Of a stretch of DNA of 64,000 nucleotides, positions 62,024 through 64,000 are shown in pieces. Position 1 is the first letter of the stretch. Each line of letters starts with the position of its first letter. The notes beneath the pieces are model-generated. The model ran no database searches. It worked only from the letters and a program-made list of their open reading frames with translations, and was not told the DNA's origin. Source of the DNA: Candidatus Omnitrophota bacterium (GTDB taxonomy: Bacteria > Hinthialibacterota > Hinthialibacteria > Hinthialibacterales > Hinthialibacteraceae). The stretch lies in NCBI GenBank assembly GCA_013177805.1, contig JABLXU010000040.1, positions 1 through 64,000 of the forward strand. The letters run 5' to 3'. The translations under genes were made by a program, and so were the position numbers.

Positions 62024-64000
62024 CTACCGCGCCACCAACACCTCCGGCCCGGGCGATAAGCCTGGATCGGTCAACGCCGGCTCGCATTCCACCACCCCGA
62101 TCTCCTGCAACCCCTGCAAGGGCGTGCCGGGAGGAACCGGCTGCTTCACCACCTTGCCCGTTCCCCGGATGTCGGCCTTCAATCCGTTTACCGCCAGCCA
62201 CACATACGCTTCGCGGATGGGCCATCCCACCAGATCAGGCATCACCCCGGCTTCCGTGGGCCACTCGGGAATAGGACGGATCGGGAGTTGCTTGGTCACG
62301 CCAAACGGGGAAAACGGCTTCTGGATGCCCACATCGGCCGCCGGCGGGGCGGACTTCATCCACTTCTGGGATTTGACCGCCGCTTGCGCCAGCAACGGAT
62401 CATCCTTAAACGTGGGGCTTAATCCCCAATACGCGATGATCTCTTCGGCAATGGCCTTCCACACCGGCCCGGCGGTTTCGCCGCCGTATTTCTTCTTCTT
62501 CGGCTCATCGACTACCACCACGATCACCGCTTCGGGATCCTCCGCCGGGAAAAAACCCGCGAACGAGGCTATGCGTTTCCCCCGGGCATACGCCCCGGTC
62601 CGGGGATCGGCCTTCTGAGCCGTGCCGGTCTTGCCGGCGATGTGAAAACCGGGGATCCGCACATACCGCCCTGTCCCCTGCGGATTCTCCGTCACATCGA
62701 TCATCATCCGGACCACCTCTTCCGCGGCTTTCTCGGAAATGATCCGGTAAGGCGCCACCGGTTCCCGGGGATAAAAATAGTGATCCATGACTTTGTACCC
62801 CCGCAAAATCGAGGGTTTCTGATACATCCCCCGGTTTGCCAGCGCCCCATAGGCCGCCGCCAGGATGAGGGTGTTGGTGGCGATCTCCTGCCCGTAGGGG
62901 ATCGAACCGATCGACGAGGGCATCCATCGATTCGGCGGCCGTAAAATCCCGCCGCTGTCGCCGGGCAGCAGGGTGATGGGATTTCCTCCCCCGTGCCGGA
63001 ATCCAAACCGCGTCAAATAGTCATACAACACCTGGGCCTGGCCGCGGAAATCGTCCGGATGCGCCCCCAACCGCTGGGCAACCTTGATCGTTCCGATATT
63101 GCTCGAATAAACCAGGATCTCGTGGACCGACAACGTGTCGAAACGGTGGATGTCATCCCGGATGGTGCGGCCCTTGAAATAATACGATCCCTTCTCGCAA
63201 TAGAACCGGGTTTCTGGCGTTACCACCCCCTGATCCAGCGCCGCCGCGATCGTGAAGGGCTTCAGCACCGATCCCGGCTCGAACACGTTGGTCAGCAACC
63301 GGTTTTTACGCAGTTCCTCGGAGTAATTTTTGTAATGGTTGGGATCGAAACTTGGGTAATTGGCCAACGCCAAAATCTCCCCGCTCCGGGGATGCAACAC
63401 CACCGCGTCGGCATGCAAGGCCTCCGTCTCCTCACACACCTTTTTGAGTTCCCGTTCCACAATGAATTGAATATAACTATCCAACGTCAACACATAATCC
63501 GCGCCCCGGGTTATGACCTTCGTATAATCCAAGTCGGCGATGGGACGGCGCCGGACATCTTTCTCGGCTTCGATGATCTGGGGCACACCTCTCAATTTCT
63601 CGTTCAAGGCAAACTCCACCCCCGCCAGGCCGGTGTTATCCGATCCCGTATAGCCCACCACGTGCGCGGCCAACGATCCCTCCGGATAAAAGCGGATGGA
63701 ATGCTTGTGAAAATCTATCCCGGGAATGTCCTCCGCCTCGATGCGTTCTTTCTCTTCTTCGGACAAATTTTGTTTCAACTCCCGGGCTTTCACCTTGTCC
63801 TGCGACAAAATCGCTATATGGCGTTGCATTTCGGCCGGCGTCAGGTTCAACAATTGGCCCACGCGTTCAATGGTTTGCGTCACGTCTTCGATATGCGTCT
63901 TGTCAGCCACCACGGTATAAACCAAGTCGTTTTGCGCGAGGGCTTTCCCATTCCGGTCCAATATCAACCCCCGCGTGGGCGGCAAGGGCCAGTGAAAGGT
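62024..64000 (-). CDS. ftsI: FtsI-type penicillin-binding protein, 5' end outside window
   Basis: Transpeptidase that crosslinks septal peptidoglycan. Active-site motifs are intact: SxxK in FEPGSVLKPF, SxN in VYSSNIG and KTG in HIAGKTGTAQK. The N-terminal RGLILDRNGKALA block is class B PBP. A single C-terminal PASTA-like domain (VMPDLVGWPIREAYVWLAVNGL to about the end) is present. The frame continues through the right edge (TFHWPLPPTRG), so start codon and membrane anchor are missing. Heads the division cluster here. Confidence 0.93.
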   Translation of the reverse strand, partial: TFHWPLPPTRGLILDRNGKALAQNDLVYTVVADKTHIEDVTQTIERVGQLLNLTPAEMQRHIAILSQDKVKARELKQNLSEEEKERIEAEDIPGIDFHKHSIRFYPEGSLAAHVVGYTGSDNTGLAGVEFALNEKLRGVPQIIEAEKDVRRRPIADLDYTKVITRGADYVLTLDSYIQFIVERELKKVCEETEALHADAVVLHPRSGEILALANYPSFDPNHYKNYSEELRKNRLLTNVFEPGSVLKPFTIAAALDQGVVTPETRFYCEKGSYYFKGRTIRDDIHRFDTLSVHEILVYSSNIGTIKVAQRLGAHPDDFRGQAQVLYDYLTRFGFRHGGGNPITLLPGDSGGILRPPNRWMPSSIGSIPYGQEIATNTLILAAAYGALANRGMYQKPSILRGYKVMDHYFYPREPVAPYRIISEKAAEEVVRMMIDVTENPQGTGRYVRIPGFHIAGKTGTAQKADPRTGAYARGKRIASFAGFFPAEDPEAVIVVVVDEPKKKKYGGETAGPVWKAIAEEIIAYWGLSPTFKDDPLLAQAAVKSQKWMKSAPPAADVGIQKPFSPFGVTKQLPIRPIPEWPTEAGVMPDLVGWPIREAYVWLAVNGLKADIRGTGKVVKQPVPPGTPLQGLQEIGVVECEPALTDPGLSPGPEVLVAR

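Noticed and set aside
1..64000. CRISPR arrays, prophage or complete insertion sequences
   Set aside because: No regularly spaced identical repeats with unique spacers, no phage structural genes, and only a truncated IS481-like fragment was found.

Overview
The window is about 64 kb of GC-rich bacterial chromosome (recent guess: an uncultured or poorly sampled Gram-negative lineage near the Planctomycetes/Verrucomicrobia, Hydrogenedentota or Sumerlaeota). The reasons are a meso-diaminopimelate-type MurE with a DNPR motif, an intact FtsZ/FtsA/FtsQ division system (which argues against core Planctomycetes), many exported Tat-leader enzymes of the Gfo/Idh/MocA, sugar-phosphate-isomerase, ThuA and aldo/keto reductase types, CotH and carboxypeptidase-regulatory-like surface proteins, and a dispersed intergenic hairpin repeat. 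The lineage is inference; no marker phylogeny was possible.

Bases 1-8.6 kb: an off-edge D-2-hydroxyacid dehydrogenase, an N-formylglutamate amidohydrolase-like protein, a secreted Gfo/Idh/MocA oxidoreductase, a CotH-type protein with collagen-like and EF-hand segments, a secreted redoxin and a Tat-exported sugar isomerase. 8.9-13.6 kb: a GntR(YtrA)-ABC ATPase-permease-unknown operon driven by a near-perfect promoter that appears to give a leaderless mRNA. 13.6-21.3 kb: a decayed MNT/HEPN locus, GH140-like hydrolase, an IS481 remnant, a PfkB kinase, a UroD-family methyltransferase-like protein, a beta-helix protein and a sugar isomerase/epimerase. 21.8-41.3 kb: tRNA-Val(CAC), TPR proteins, a CstA transporter, an aldo/keto reductase, a FapA-like/TPR pair, a ThuA protein, two large polytopic membrane proteins, a heparinase-like protein and a five-repeat surface protein.

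41.4-50.4 kb: rpsU behind a 6/6+6/6 consensus promoter, valS, and then the most interesting region: a corrinoid protein, a MetH-like homocysteine methyltransferase domain protein, and a coupled DUF1638-MtaA-like-RACo operon. Together these encode most parts of a corrinoid-dependent methyl-transfer system, including its ATP-dependent reductive reactivator, but the primary methyl donor is not evident.

50.6-64 kb, minus strand: a division and cell wall cluster read as ftsI-type PBP (off the right edge)-murE-mraY-murD-ftsW-murG-murC-ftsQ-ftsA-ftsZ, closed by an intrinsic terminator. murF, murB and ddl are missing from their usual places. Genes in most operons are translationally coupled through ATGA or ATGANTGA overlaps.
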